Part shown: positions 46,316 to 57,773 of the stretch, in pieces | Position numbering within the stretch: position 1 is the first letter of the stretch | Layout of the letters: each line of letters begins with the position of its first letter | NCBI RefSeq assembly: GCF_036850765.1 | Contig: NC_089490.1 | Coordinates: 126,942,522 to 127,006,521 of the forward strand | Direction of reading: 5' to 3' | DNA: 64,000 nt | DNA from: Saccopteryx bilineata | Lineage: Eukaryota; Chordata; Mammalia; Chiroptera; Emballonuridae | The notes under the pieces: generated by a model | What the model was told of the DNA's origin: nothing | Seen by the model: only the letters and a program-made list of their open reading frames with translations | The model's database searches: none | Position numbers and translations under genes: made by a program

Positions 46316-49300
46316 TTATGTTCCACCAATGTATGGAATCATGTAGTTCTTGTTTTTTTCTGATTTGCTTATTTCACTCCTTATAATGTTATCAAGATCC
46401 CACCATTTTGCTGTAAATGATCTGATGTCATTTCTTATGGCTAAGTAGTATTCCATAGTGTACATGTGCCACATCTTCTTTATCCAGTCTTCTATTGAAG
46501 GGCTTTTTGGTTGTTTCCATGTCTTGGCCACTGTGAACAGTGCTGCAATGAACATGGGGCTACATGTGTCTTCTCGTATCAATGTTTCTGAGGTTTTGGG
46601 GTATATACCCAGTAGAGGGATTGCTGGGTCATAAGGTAGTTCTATTTGCAGTTTTTTGAGGAACCACCATACTTTCCTCCATAATGGTTGTACTACTTTA
46701 CAGTCCCACCAACAGTGAATGAGGGTTCCTTTTTCTCCACAGCCTCTCCAACATTTGCTATTACCCGTCTTGTTGATAATAGCTAATCTAACAGGAGTGA
46801 GGTGGTATCTCATTGTAGTTTTGATTTGCATTTCTCTAATAACTAATGAAGCTGAGCATCTTTTCATATATCTGTTGGCCATTTGTATCTCTTCCTGGGA
46901 GAAGTGTCTGTTCATGTCCTCTTCCCATTTTTTTATTGGATTGTTTGTTTGTTTGTTGTTGAGTTTTATGAGTTCTTTGTAAATTTTGGATATTAGGCCC
47001 TTATCTGAGCTGTCCTTTGAAAATATCAGTTCCCATATAGTTGGCTGTCTGTTTATTTTGATATCAGTTTCTCTTGCTGAGCAAAAACTTTTAATTCTGA
47101 TGTAGTCCCATTCATTTATCTTTGCCTTCACTTCTCTTGCCATTGGAGTCAAGTTCATAAAATGTTCTTTAAAACCCAGGTCCATGATTTTAGTACCTAT
47201 GTCTTCTTCTATGTACTTTATTGTTTTAGGTCTTATATTTAGGTCTTTGATCCATTTTGAATTAATTTTAGTACACGGGGACAGGCTGTAGTCGAGTTTC
47301 ATTCTTTTGCATGTGGCTTTCCAGTTTTCCCAACACCATTTGTTGAAGAGGCTTTCTTTTCTCCATTGTGTGTTGTTGGCCCCTTTATCAAAGATTATTT
47401 GACCATATATATGTGGTTTTATTTCTGGGCTTTCTATTCTGTTCCATTGGTCTGAGTGTCTATTTTTTTGCCAATACCATGCTGTTTTGATTATTGTGGC
47501 CCTATAATATAGTTTAAAGTCAGGTATTGTAATGCCCCCAGCTTCATTCTTTTTCCTTAGGATTGTTTTGGCTATTCGGGGTTTTTTATAGTTCCATATA
47601 AATCTGATGATTTTTTGTTCCATTTCCTTAAAAAATCTCATAGGAATTTTGATGGGAATTGCATTAAATTTGTATATTGCTTTGGGTAATATGGCCATTT
47701 TGATTATATTTATTCTTCCTATCCAAGAACAAGGAATATTTTTCCATCTCATTGTATCTTTTTCGATTTCCCTTAACAATGCTTTGTAATTTTCATTATA
47801 TAGGTCCTTTACGTTCTTTGTTATGTTTATTCCTAGGTATTTTATTTTTTTTTGTTGCAATCGTGAAGGGGATTATTTTTTTGAGTTCGTTTTCTAATAT
47901 TTCATTGTTGGCATATAGAAAGGCTATGGACTTTTGTATGTTAATTTTGTATCCTGCGACCTTACTGTATTGGTTTATTGTTTCTAATAATCTTTTTGTG
48001 GAGTCCTTCGGGTTTTCGATGTATAGGATCATATCATCAGCAAAAAGTGATAGCTTTACTTCTTCTTTTCCGATATGGATGCCTTTTATTTCTTTGTCTT
48101 GTCTGATTGCTCTGGCCAGAACTTCTAGCACCACGTTGAATAAGAGTGGAGAGAGTGGACAACCCTGTCTTGTTCCTGATTTAAGGTAGAAAGTCCTCAG
48201 TTTTATGCCGTTTAATAGGATGTTGGCTGATGGTTTATCATATATGGCCTTTATCATGTTGAGATATTTTCCTTCTATACACATTTTGTTGAGAGTCTTA
48301 AACATAAAATTGTGTTGTATTTTATCAAAAGCCTTTTCTGCATCTATTGATAAGATCATGTGGTTTTTGTTCTTTGTTTTGTTGATATGGTGTATTACGT
48401 TAACCGTTTTGCGTATGTTGAACCATCCTTGAGATTCTGGGATGAATCCCACTTGATCATGATGTATTATTTTTTTAATATGTTGTTGTATTCGGTTTGC
48501 CAGTATTTTGTTTAGTATTTTAGCATCTGTATTCATTAGAGGTATTGGTCTGTAGTTTTCTTTCTTTGTGCCATCCTTGCCAGGTTTTGGTATGAGGGTT
48601 ATGTTGGCCTCATAAAATGTGTTTGGAAGTATTGCTTCTTCTCCAATTTTTTGGAAGACTTTGAGTAGAATAGGAACCAAGTCTTCTTTGAATGTTTGAT
48701 GGAATTCACTAGTATAACCGTCTGGGCCTGGACTTTTATTTTTGGGGAGATTTTTAATAGTTTTTTCTATTTCCTCCCTGCTGATTGGTCTGTTTAGGCT
48801 TTCTGCTTCTTCATGACTCAGTCTAGGAAGGTTGTATTGTTCTAGGAATTTATCCATTTCTTCTAGATTGTTGTATTTGGTGGCATATAATTTTTCATAG
48901 TATTCTACAATAATTCTTTGTATATCTATGATGTCTGTGGTGATCTCTCCTCTTTCATTTTGGATTTTATTTATTTGAGTCCTGTGTCTTTTTTCCTTGG
49001 TGAGTCTTGCCAAGGGTTTGTCAATTTTGTTGATCTTTTCAAAGAACCAGCTCCTTGTTTTATTGATTTTTTCTATAGTTTTTCTGTTCTCTATTTCATT
49101 TATTTCTGCTCTGATTTTTATTATCTCCTTTCTTCGGCTGGTTTTGGGTTGTCTTTGTTCTTCTTTTTCAAGTTCCTTAAGGTGTGAAGTTAAGTGGTTT
49201 ACTTCGGCTCTCTCTTGTTTGTTCATATAGGCCTGAAGTGATATGAACTTTCCTCTTATTACTGCTTTTGCTGCATCCCAGAGATTCTGCTAGGTCGTAT

Positions 49301-50563
49301 TTTCATTTTCATTTGTCTGTATATATCTTTTGATCTCTGCGCTTATTTCTTCTTTGACCCATTCATTTTTTAGAAGTATGTTGTTTAGTTTCCACATTTT
49401 TGTGGGGTTTTCCCCCTCTTTTTTGCAGTTGAATTCTAGTTTCAAGGCTTTATGATCAGAAAATATGCTTGGTACAATTTCAATTTTTCTAAATTTGCTG
49501 ATATTGTCTTTGTGGCCCAACATATGGTCAATTCTTGAGAATGTTCCATGTACACTAGAGAAAAATGTATACTCTGTCGCTTTGGGATGAAGTGTCCTGT
49601 AGATGTCTATCATATCCAGGTGTTCTAGTATTTCGTTTAAGGCCACTATATCTTTATTGATTCTCTGTCTGGATGACCGATCTAGAGCCATCAGCGGTGT
49701 ACTGAGGTCTCCGAGTATGATTGTATTTTTGTTAGTTTTTGTTTTAAGGTCAATAAGTAGCTGTCTTATATATTTTGGTGCTCCTTGGTTTGGTGCATAT
49801 ATATTAAAGATTGTTATGTCTTCTTGATTCAACTTCCCCTTAATCATTATGAAATGGCCATTTTTGTCTCTGAGTACTTTTTCTGTCTTGTAGTCAGTAT
49901 TATTAGATATGAGTATTGCTACACCTGCTTTTTTTGGGTGTTGTTTGCTTGGAGTATTGTTTTCCAGCCTTTCACTTTGAATTTGTTTTTTTATTTTTAT
50001 TTTATTTTTTCTTTTCTTTTTTTTCTGAAGCTGGAAACTGGGAGAGACAGTCAGACAGACTCCCGCATGCGCCCGACCGGGATCCACCTGGCACGCTCAC
50101 CAGGGGCGATGCTCTGCCCACCAGAGGGCGATGCTCTGCCCCTCCGGGGGGTCGCTCTGCCGCAACCAGAGCCACTCTAGCGCCTGGGGCAGAGGCCAAG
50201 GAGCCATCCCCAGCGCCCGGGCCATCTTTGCTCCAATGGAGCCTTGGCTGCGGGAGGGGAAGAGAGAGACAGAGAGGAAGGAGGGGGTGGGGGTGGAGAA
50301 GCAAATGGGCGCTTCTCCTATGTGCCCTGGCCGGGAATCGAACCCGGGTCCCCCACATGCCAGGCCGACGCTCTACCGCTGAGCCAACCGGCCAGGGCCT
50401 TGAATTTGTTTTTATCCTTGTTGCTTAGATGTGTTTCTTGTAGGCAGCATATAGTTGGATTTTCTTTTTTAATCCATTCTGCTACTCTATGTCTTTTTAT
50501 TGGTAAGTTTAATCCATTTACATTTAGTGTAATTATTGACACTTGTGGGTTCCCTACTGCCAT
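46316..50563 (-). pseudogene. L1 ORF2 (endonuclease and reverse transcriptase), three breaks
   Basis: Starts at 50,563 with VSIITLNVNGLN and CCLQETHL, the endonuclease N-terminus. A SINE (49,991-50,398) then interrupts it. The endonuclease continues to about 49,290 (SDHKALKLEF), where a TAG replaces a sense codon after NENENTT. Reverse transcriptase occupies 49,226-47,796 with the catalytic [14 protein letters not shown]-run near 47,846-47,855 shifts the frame, and the thumb and cysteine-rich C-terminus read on to 46,316 ([18 protein letters not shown]). ORF2p normally nicks DNA and copies L1 RNA onto the target. This copy cannot make full-length protein. Confidence 0.93.
49991..50398 (-). 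mobile_element. tRNA-derived SINE inside L1 endonuclease region
   Basis: Antisense SINE ending GGCCAGGGCC. Target duplication TTGAATTTGTTTTT at 49,977-49,990 and 50,400-50,413. It must be younger than the L1. Confidence 0.95.
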
Positions 50564-50887
50564 TTTATAAATTGCTTTCTGTTAGTTTTGTATCTTGTTT
50601 GATTCTTCTCTTTTGTTTTTCTATCATTTGTTTTTGTTTGTTTGTGTTTCATACTTCTTTCCTCTGTTGCTACCTTTTTTAAGTCAAGTGTTTTTGTGGT
50701 GGTTTTTTCAAGGATGGTTACCATTAAGTAATGAAAAGGGTACCTACCATATTCATTGTAGTACCCTATCTTATGAGTATTTCTGTACTTCATCGTCCTT
50801 TGCTACTGTTAATCTCCATCCTCTCCCCCCTTTTTTTCCTTTGTTGTCACAGTTTAAGTTTGTTTTATTGTGTTCTTGGTGGAGCTG

Positions 50888-51883
50888 TTACTTGTGGTGT
50901 TGTTTTCTTTTGTTTTTTGAATCTGGTTGGAAAACTCCCTTTAGTATTTCCTGGAGTGGGGGCTTTCTGCTGATAAATTCTCTCATCTTTTCTGTATTTG
51001 TGAATGTTTTTATATCTCCTTCGTACTTGAAGGATAGCTTTGATGGGTATAGTATTCTTGACTGAAAGTTCCTCTCTTTCAGGGCTTTAAATATTGGGGT
51101 CCACTCTCTTCTAGCTTGTAGAGTTTCTGCTGAGAAATCTGATGATAATCTAATAGGCCTTCCTTTATATGTTGTACTCTTCTTTTCCCTGGCTGCCTTG
51201 AGAATTTTTTCTTTGTCATTGGTTTGTGTCATCTTTATTATGATGTGCCTTGGAGTGGGTTTGTTGGGGTTAAGAAAACTCGGTGTTCTGTTTGCTTCTT
51301 GAATTTGAGGCTTTAGTTCTTTCCACAGGCTTGGGAAGTTCTCGTCTATTATTTGTTTGAGTATATTCTCCATTCCATTTTTTTTCTCTTCTCCCTCTGA
51401 TATACCTATTATTCTTATGTTATTCTTTCTGATGGAGTCAGACAATTCCTGTAGGGCTTTCTCGTTTTTTATTATTTTTAAGTCTCTTTCTTCTTCTCTC
51501 TGTTGTGCCTCAAGTTGTTTGTCTTCTATTTCACTAATTCTATCTTCAATCTGGGCTGTTCTGTTAGCTAAGCTTGTTACCTCGTTTTTCAGCTCGTGAA
51601 TTGAGTTTTTCATTTCTGTTTGATTTGTTTTTATAGTTTCAATTTCCTTGGTAATATATTCTTTGTGTTCATTGAGTTGTTTTCTGATCTCCCTAAATTG
51701 CCTTTCTGTGTTTTCTTGTATATCTCTGAGTATTTTTAAGATTTCTATTTTAAATTCTCTGTCATTTAGCTCCAAGGCTTCCAATATGTTAAGTCTTTTC
51801 TCCATAGATTTTTCCACATCTATTTGTGTTACCTCTCTTTCTTTTGTATCCATAATATTCGATTTCCTCTTTCTTATTGGCAT
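50888..51883 (-). CDS. L1 ORF1 protein, intact 331 codons
   Basis: ORF1p is the L1 RNA-binding chaperone that trimerises through a coiled coil and coats L1 RNA in cytoplasmic particles. The frame is fully open from ATG (51,883) to stop. Residues about 15-150 are charged and heptad-like (coiled coil, e.g. ENTERQFREIRKQLNEHKEY). An RRM-like segment follows (NNIRIIGISEGEE) and then the C-terminal domain with TPRHIIIKM, KILKAAREKK, LSSDFSAETLQARREW and a basic tail. The length is usual for mammalian ORF1p. It sits upstream of ORF2 in sense orientation with a gap of about 320 bp. Whether it is expressed is unknown. Confidence 0.92.
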   Translation of the reverse strand: MPIRKRKSNIMDTKEREVTQIDVEKSMEKRLNILEALELNDREFKIEILKILRDIQENTERQFREIRKQLNEHKEYITKEIETIKTNQTEMKNSIHELKNEVTSLANRTAQIEDRISEIEDKQLEAQQREEERDLKIIKNEKALQELSDSIRKNNIRIIGISEGEEKKNGMENILKQIIDENFPSLWKELKPQIQEANRTPSFLNPNKPTPRHIIIKMTQTNDKEKILKAAREKKSTTYKGRPIRLSSDFSAETLQARREWTPIFKALKERNFQSRILYPSKLSFKYEGDIKTFTNTEKMREFISRKPPLQEILKGVFQPDSKNKRKQHHK

Positions 51884-54303
51884 CTGAGGGTGGTCTTGTT
51901 GATAGCACTAATTAGAATTAATAAAGAGTAAAAAGTAAAAAAAAAAAAAAAAAAGGTAAAACACCCCACAAAAAAAAACAGTAATAATTTATTATTTCCC
52001 CCTTTTTTCTTTCTTCTCTTTCCCTCCTCTCCCCTCCTCAGGGAAATATCGTGGTGACCTGTGAATTATATTATGCTAAATGGAACAAAAACTGCCTATA
52101 ATTGAGGGCCTGATTTGGGGTGAAGAGTTCAAGGGGCAAAAAAAGGGAGTAGGGACCTACTAAATGCAAAAAAAAAGAAAGAAAGAAAGAAAGAAAATCT
52201 TAGATAAGCATAAGATGATTTGCTTGTAAGTGATGGTTGACTAAGAGATATAATGAGAGGGATAAGAGGGAACCAGAAAGAAGAAGGGAAAAAAAAAGAA
52301 TAATAAAGAAGAAAAAAAATAAAAATAATAAGTAAAAATCTGTTGTATTAAGTGGAGCGAAGACTAAATACAATGGAGACCTTGGGTTGGGAGGAATGCT
52401 AGTGAGTTAAAAAGCAACGTAAAAAGTACCCAAAATGCCACAAAAATAAACAAACAAGAAAAAAACAAAAACAAAAGCGAAAAAGAAAAATAAAGCCAAA
52501 AAAAACCTTGAGTCCCAAATTAACTAATTTGTTCGTGATTGAGGATTAAATGGGAGGAAAGTAAAACGAGAAAAGAAAAAACTAATAGAAAGGAAAAAAT
52601 AAGAAAAAGAGAAAAACGAAGGAAGAAAAAAAAGGAAGAGAAAAAAACAAAATAAAGCAAAAAAAAAAAAAAAGAGGAGAGAGTGAGAGTTAAGTGTTTT
52701 GGAGTAACCTTAAAGGAGGGTGAGGATGAAGAAGAGAAATAAAATGTAACACTCATGGGTAGTGTAGTTCAAGAAAAGGGAAGCATAAGATGGGCAGAGA
52801 ATAGAAGGACCGAGGTGGAGGAAATAGAAATAATAATAATAAAGGCAATAAGATAGAAGAAACAAACAACAACAACAAAAAAAAAATTAGTGGAACAAGT
52901 TGTAAAGTCTGTGGATTTTTCTTGATTTTGAGAGGTTAACTTCTTCCTTTTTCTTTTCTCTCCCTCTTCCTGGTCGGTGACTCTGTACCCCAGGCTATGC
53001 CCCTGTGTCACACTTAGGTAGGGATTTGCAGTTGATGGGATTCTATGGCAATGTCATATAATTGGCTTTAGTCTTGCTGGTAGTCAAGGCTTGTTGGCGT
53101 TTGCAGGGTCCAACGATGAGAGAGTTTGCTTTCCTGGAGTCTCTCTCCTAGTCCCCCCTTCCTGAGTTAGCAGCCTGGTGATCCAGCTATAAGGCTGCAA
53201 CTGCTTCTGCCTGGGGAGTAAGAGGCTCAAAGAGCTGGGAAATCCCCACTCTATCCCCACTCAGTGCAAGGCTTTGGGAATGGCTCTGGCAGTCAGGGCC
53301 TCCAGTGTAATCAGGCGGGGGTGGGAGTCAATTGTTGTCAAGGTGACTGTTTAGCGCCTAGCATTCAGTTGGACCACTCAACCCAGGCTTTCCACACTTT
53401 GTAGCCTGTTTTGGCTGGGAAGAAGAGGCACTAGTCTCTGCTTGCGACTAGTGTAGTATAGACCTTATTATCTGCCAAGTCCCTCTTGTTAGCGTTTATC
53501 CGTGAATATGGAGGCTCTATCAATCAGAAGTTGCCCCCGCCCCTTTAGCGAGAGGCACTAAAAAATATCATGCCTCTTGTCTTGGATCGCTGAACTGAGA
53601 GAGATCTTATCAATTAGAACCCGTGGGTGCACAGATTTCATGGGTTAAGCTAATTTCAGTGATTGGGTCCGCAGCTGTGCTCCCGAAGGTATTTCAGGCT
53701 GCCTGCGTGCGCCCCCCCCCCCAACGCTTGATTGTTAGCTTGAATGGCTGGGTGAGGTGCCCCGCCCACGGAGAGAATCTCCCAAGTAGGGAAGACCGCC
53801 CTGGCGCCTCTCCCGCTCGCCCCGCTGCTGGTGGCTGGGGCACACCAGGCGCAGGATAATGGGGCACCCTGGGTGTGCGGGCCAGTAGGGCGCTCTGGGC
53901 GCGTGGAATGCCCAGGGCACGCGCGCGAATGGGGTTCTCCGGGCACCGGTGGCTGGGGACTCTCACTCGCAGTGCGTGGGCCGCTGGGAACGTTAGCAGT
54001 GCTCGCTCTGCAACCAGACCGGGCGCGCGCCGGCGGCTGCTCGCCGCTCCCGAGTGTGGGCTGACTCACCACAGGCGCAATCCCTCCACGGCTTGAATGA
54101 ACGTCCCTGCGGTAGCTTCCTCTACACCCTCGTTTCTCAGATTCAAGTGATAACAGTCCTTTCGCTTTCAGTTTGTGTGGAACTCCGGAATGCTCCGAGG
54201 ATAAATTTTTCTGTTTCTAGTTGATAAATTTGTTGTGATTTTGGGGAGATCTGTCGGACGCGCTGCTCACGGCGCCATTTCCATGACGTCACTCCGAGAT
54301 CTC
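51884..54303 (-). promoter_or_regulatory. L1 5' UTR and internal promoter
   Basis: The sense strand is the minus strand. The outermost part carries a perfect CRE palindrome TGACGTCA (54,284-54,291) followed by AAATGGCGCC, a YY1-like site, both near the expected start. A CpG-dense segment at about 53,700-54,070 resembles a CpG island. The ORF1-proximal kilobase (about 51,930-52,910) is almost pure A/G-rich on this strand, that is, pyrimidine-rich in sense. The length is about 2.4 kb, against about 0.95 kb in the older L1 at 17 kb. Confidence 0.75.
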
Positions 54304-54523
54304 ATTATTTGCTTTTATTGTTCCTGTCTGAAAACCCCTGAGTGATTGGTGTGTGAGTGGGGATCTCTGGTGCCTGCACCTGAGTTTCCAGTTTCTGGCT
54401 CCCCAGTGAATAACTACAGAGTTCAAGTGGACTCCAACTAGTGGTTCTGTTGCGATCCTCATATGGCTTAGAGTGGTATCAGACACTCTCTTATCCCAGT
54501 CGGGTCTTTATAACGACCCACCA

Positions 54524-56978
54524 TGTTGGGCAGATAAAATATATTATGCTCACTTTGTTAAAAATGGCGCTGCCTATGTGGAAGCCATTGCCCAGGTGAT
54601 ATTAATGTGTGTTGAGGGCGGGCTGTGGGCAGGCAGGATCCTTGTAGCCTGGGGCTTGGTTTTAGGACTAAGCCTTTCCCACCCTTTTTGATGTGGAGTG
54701 GTGCAATCCCATCATGCCCCAGATAAGTGACTTTGTATTAGAGACTTCCCTATTTTGTATATTGGATTAAAGGTCTTGATTTCTACACATTAAAATGGGG
54801 GCAGAATGGGAGCTTGCTCTCTTGGTTCCTGAGATTATCATTAGAGGAGAGAGCAGAGAGGAGAGCAGAGAAAGGCCATGTGGAGGAGGCCAGAAGAAGC
54901 AGCCAAGATGGCGGAGTGTTAAGTGAGAGGCCAGTTTGTGCAGAGTTTGTGCAGGGAGAAGGAAGAAGATGGGGAACAGAGGTGAATAAGTCTGGTGAGC
55001 TAGAAACCTTTGATTCTAGGAAACTTGGATAAGTCAGTAGCTTTGTGAGCACTAAATGTGAGTGGGTTTTGGAACCCAGTGTGTGTTTTTACTTGCCCAC
55101 TGGGTGCAAGCTAGGATTAAAGATGATGGCCCACCAGTTTTTGGCTCCATTGTTTCTTTACTGACTGTCCGAATCTAATGCGAACCTCCATGGGCCAGGC
55201 GGCTGTGATGGTAGTCATGGCTACTGCCTTTACATTTGGCATACTCTGTGTCAGGATTCAATACAGATCAGTATGGAGCCACCACCACCAGTGAATGGTG
55301 GAGTAGAGGACTGGCCGCTGTTATGGTTCCCCATGGCTGTCCTTTTGGGGACCGTAGGTTGGCTGACTTTTACAGCCATGCATAAGGAAACTGAGAGCTC
55401 TGTGGAAGAGGCTGCCTGGGACCTGCAAGCCGAGCAGTGGAAGGAGCTGGAGCAAATGTGGGAAAAACAGATGCTGACCCTGGAGCTGGAGCAAGCACCA
55501 GAGGAGGAGCCTGACCAGGTTTGCAAGATTCGCCTGGAAATGGAGCAGCTACTGGAGGAGAAATCACAGGTTCATGAGTTGCAGATTTCCCTGGATGCTG
55601 TGGAGAGCCAGCAGCAGCTGGAGGCCAGGGCCAGGGCTGAGGCCAGGCCCAGGGCTACACTCCCGGCAGTGGGAGCTAGTGTTTTCAGTTCCTCTTTGGA
55701 AGATGAGGAGAATCAGGCTGGAGTTGCAATCCACAGTCTCCATAAGATGGGAGCCCAGCTGCAAGGAGCACCTACTATGGCCCCAGTAGGTCTGTGATTT
55801 TGGGACATAGGGTTGGACATGCTCTCCAGAGCAGAGATGGAAATGCTGACTGCCACATGCTCCTCTTTGGGACAGTGTAAGACCTGCCAGGACGGCAGGG
55901 ATGAGGGGGGTGGCTGATGCCCCATGTGCATGGACTGATTTCCTGGACTATGACTGGAGTGGGCATTGGCTCCTTTGTTGGATGGACTTATGTATTTTGG
56001 ACAAAGTGAAATACCCTGATGGGGGCGGGGAGCACCTTTGCTGGAAGCACTCCCCTGCCCCGGGAAGCTTTTCCCGTGGCTAAAAAGAAGTCCAAGGACA
56101 TTTTACGCTTTGGGCAAAGTGCTCAGAGACTGGTAAAGTGTACCTTTGTGATTGTTGAAATTGTATGATTTGCCATGTTGTTGTAATTTGTGTAATGTGC
56201 CTAACTTCCTTGCACAGGGATGTCGGTGGTGTGGATTGTGGGTAGTAAAGTGAGCATAGCGGTGGATTGTTGGGCAGATAAAATATATTATGCTCACTTT
56301 GTTAAAGATGGCGCTGCCCACGTGGAAGCCATTGCCCAGGAGATATTAATGTGTGTTGAGGGTGGGCTGTGGGCAGGCAGGATCCTAGTAGCCTGGGGCT
56401 TGGTTTTAGGACTAAGCCTTTCCCACCCTTTTTGATGTGGAGTGGTACAATCCCATCATGCCCCAGATAAGTGACTTTGTATTAGAGACTTCCCTATTTT
56501 GTATATTGGATTAAAGGTTTTGATTTCTATACTATAAAATGAGGGCAGAATGGGAGCTTGCTCTCTTGGTTCCTGAGATTAACATTAGAGGGGACAGCAG
56601 AAAGGAGAGCAGAGAAAGGCCATGTGGAGGAGGCCAGAAGAAGCAGCCAAGATGGTGGCGTGTTGAGTGAGAGGCCTGTTTGTGCAGAGTTTATGCAGGG
56701 AGAAGAAAGAAGATGGGGAACAGAGGTGAATAAGTCTGGTGAGCTAGAAACCTTTGATTCTAGGAAACTCGGATAAGTCAGTAGCTTTGTGAGCACTAAA
56801 TGTGAGTGGGTTTTGGAGCCCAGTGTGTGTTTTTACTTGCCCGTCGAGTGCAAGCTAGGATTAAAAATGATGGCCCACCAGTTTTTGGCTCCATTGTTTC
56901 TTTACTGACTGTCCAAATCCAATGCGAACCTGCATGGGCCAGGCTGCTGTGATGGTGGCCCTGGCTACTGGCTTTACA
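54524..56978 (+). mobile_element. LTR-internal-LTR element, TGTTGGGCAG family
   Basis: 5' LTR 54,524-55,234 and 3' LTR 56,268-56,978 flank only 1,033 bp. The inside starts TTTGGCATACTCTGTG and ends with a GT-rich tract before GGTGGATTG at the 3' LTR. It has one open ORF and no polymerase, so it was mobilised in trans. A 5-bp target duplication is not clear (CACCA before, CAAAA after). Small size and structure suggest an ERVL/MaLR-like non-autonomous element; the class is an inference. Confidence 0.85.
55273..55797 (+). CDS. Open ORF of the non-autonomous LTR element
   Basis: 174 codons from ATG at 55,273 to TGA at 55,795-55,797, with no break. Residues about 17-38 form a hydrophobic stretch (LLWFPMAVLLGTVGWLTF), a likely membrane segment. 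Residues about 40-125 are Glu/Gln/Leu-rich and look like a coiled coil (KELEQMWEKQMLTLELEQ). Then comes a low-complexity Ala/Arg tract (ARARAEARPRA). No protease, zinc knuckle or polymerase motif. It may be a reduced gag-like product. I do not recognise a named family, and openness could reflect youth rather than function. Confidence 0.55.
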   Translation: MEPPPPVNGGVEDWPLLWFPMAVLLGTVGWLTFTAMHKETESSVEEAAWDLQAEQWKELEQMWEKQMLTLELEQAPEEEPDQVCKIRLEMEQLLEEKSQVHELQISLDAVESQQQLEARARAEARPRATLPAVGASVFSSSLEDEENQAGVAIHSLHKMGAQLQGAPTMAPVGL

Positions 56979-57187
56979 CAAAATCACTCATCCGAGGCAC
57001 AATTGGATTCCTCATGAGGGTGCACCACCCAGATCATACAATCAGTCAAGGGTGTGGGGAAAAGCTTAGTCCTAAAACCAAACCCTAGACTACAATGACC
57101 CTGCCTGCCCACAGCCCGTCCCCCACACCCAATATAAATCACAAGCGAGCAAACATATATATCATATTTACAAACTTATTTGACCAA
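56979..57187 (-). mobile_element. Truncated LTR fragment of the 60.1-kb LTR type
   Basis: The reverse complement begins TGTTGGTCAAATAAGTTTG and matches the 5' 210 bp of the LTR at 60,138. It abuts the 3' LTR on one side and a hAT on the other, tail to tail. Confidence 0.8.
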
Positions 57188-57535
57188 CAGTCCCCAACCT
57201 TTTTTGGGCCACAAACCGGTTTAATGTCAGAAAATATTTTCACAGACCGGCCTTTAGGGTGGGACGGATAAATATACAAAATAAAATTATGCGACCAGTG
57301 TAAAAACTGTGGTATTTTTAAATATAATTGTTGAACTTATGAGACAAGCATCAAAAGTGAGTCTTAGATGGATGTAACAGAGGGAATCTGGTCACTTTTT
57401 TATAATAAAACATCATTCAGACTTAAATATAAATAAAATAGAAATAATGTAAGTTATTTATTTTTTCTCTGCGGACCGGTACCAAATGGCCCACGGACTG
57501 GTACTGGTCCGCGGCCCAGGGGTTGGGGACCACTG
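57188..57535 (-). mobile_element. Non-autonomous hAT
   Basis: Same family as 12,384-12,680 in opposite orientation; starts CAGTCCCCAACC (TGG lost) and ends GGTTGGGGACCACTG. No target duplication, so one side has been altered. Confidence 0.88.
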
Positions 57536-57773
57536 GTGTAAAACACTGTGGGTCAAAAAGAGGTTTAGCATCTCTTATGCCAGCTGGATAGCTACAAAAT
57601 AGTGAATGCATTTTGACCTTTCCTTATCTTTCTCAGTAAATCAGTGGTTCATTGGGGTAGTAGTTTACAACCCTCTTATTGTAAATTGTACTGAATTTGT
57701 ACTAATGATGAGGCACAGAAAATTGTATAGTCTGCTAGATATGAAGACTTCCTTTTGTACCAAGGATCCATTG

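Larger units (their letters stand above)
46050..54303 (-). mobile_element. Young, near-complete L1
   Basis: Antisense element: poly(T) at about 46,050-46,080, 3' UTR, ORF2, ORF1, and a 2.4-kb 5' UTR ending near 54,303. Candidate target duplication ATTATTTTCTTTT (46,037-46,049) versus ATTATTTGCTTTT (54,304-54,316), 12 of 13. ORF1 is open; ORF2 has one stop, one frameshift in a homopolymer and a SINE insertion. The low decay points to a recently active lineage. Confidence 0.92.

Noticed and set aside
53623..54096. CpG island as a possible host gene promoter
   Set aside because: It lies inside the L1 5' UTR, between ORF1 and the L1 start, so the L1 promoter explains it.
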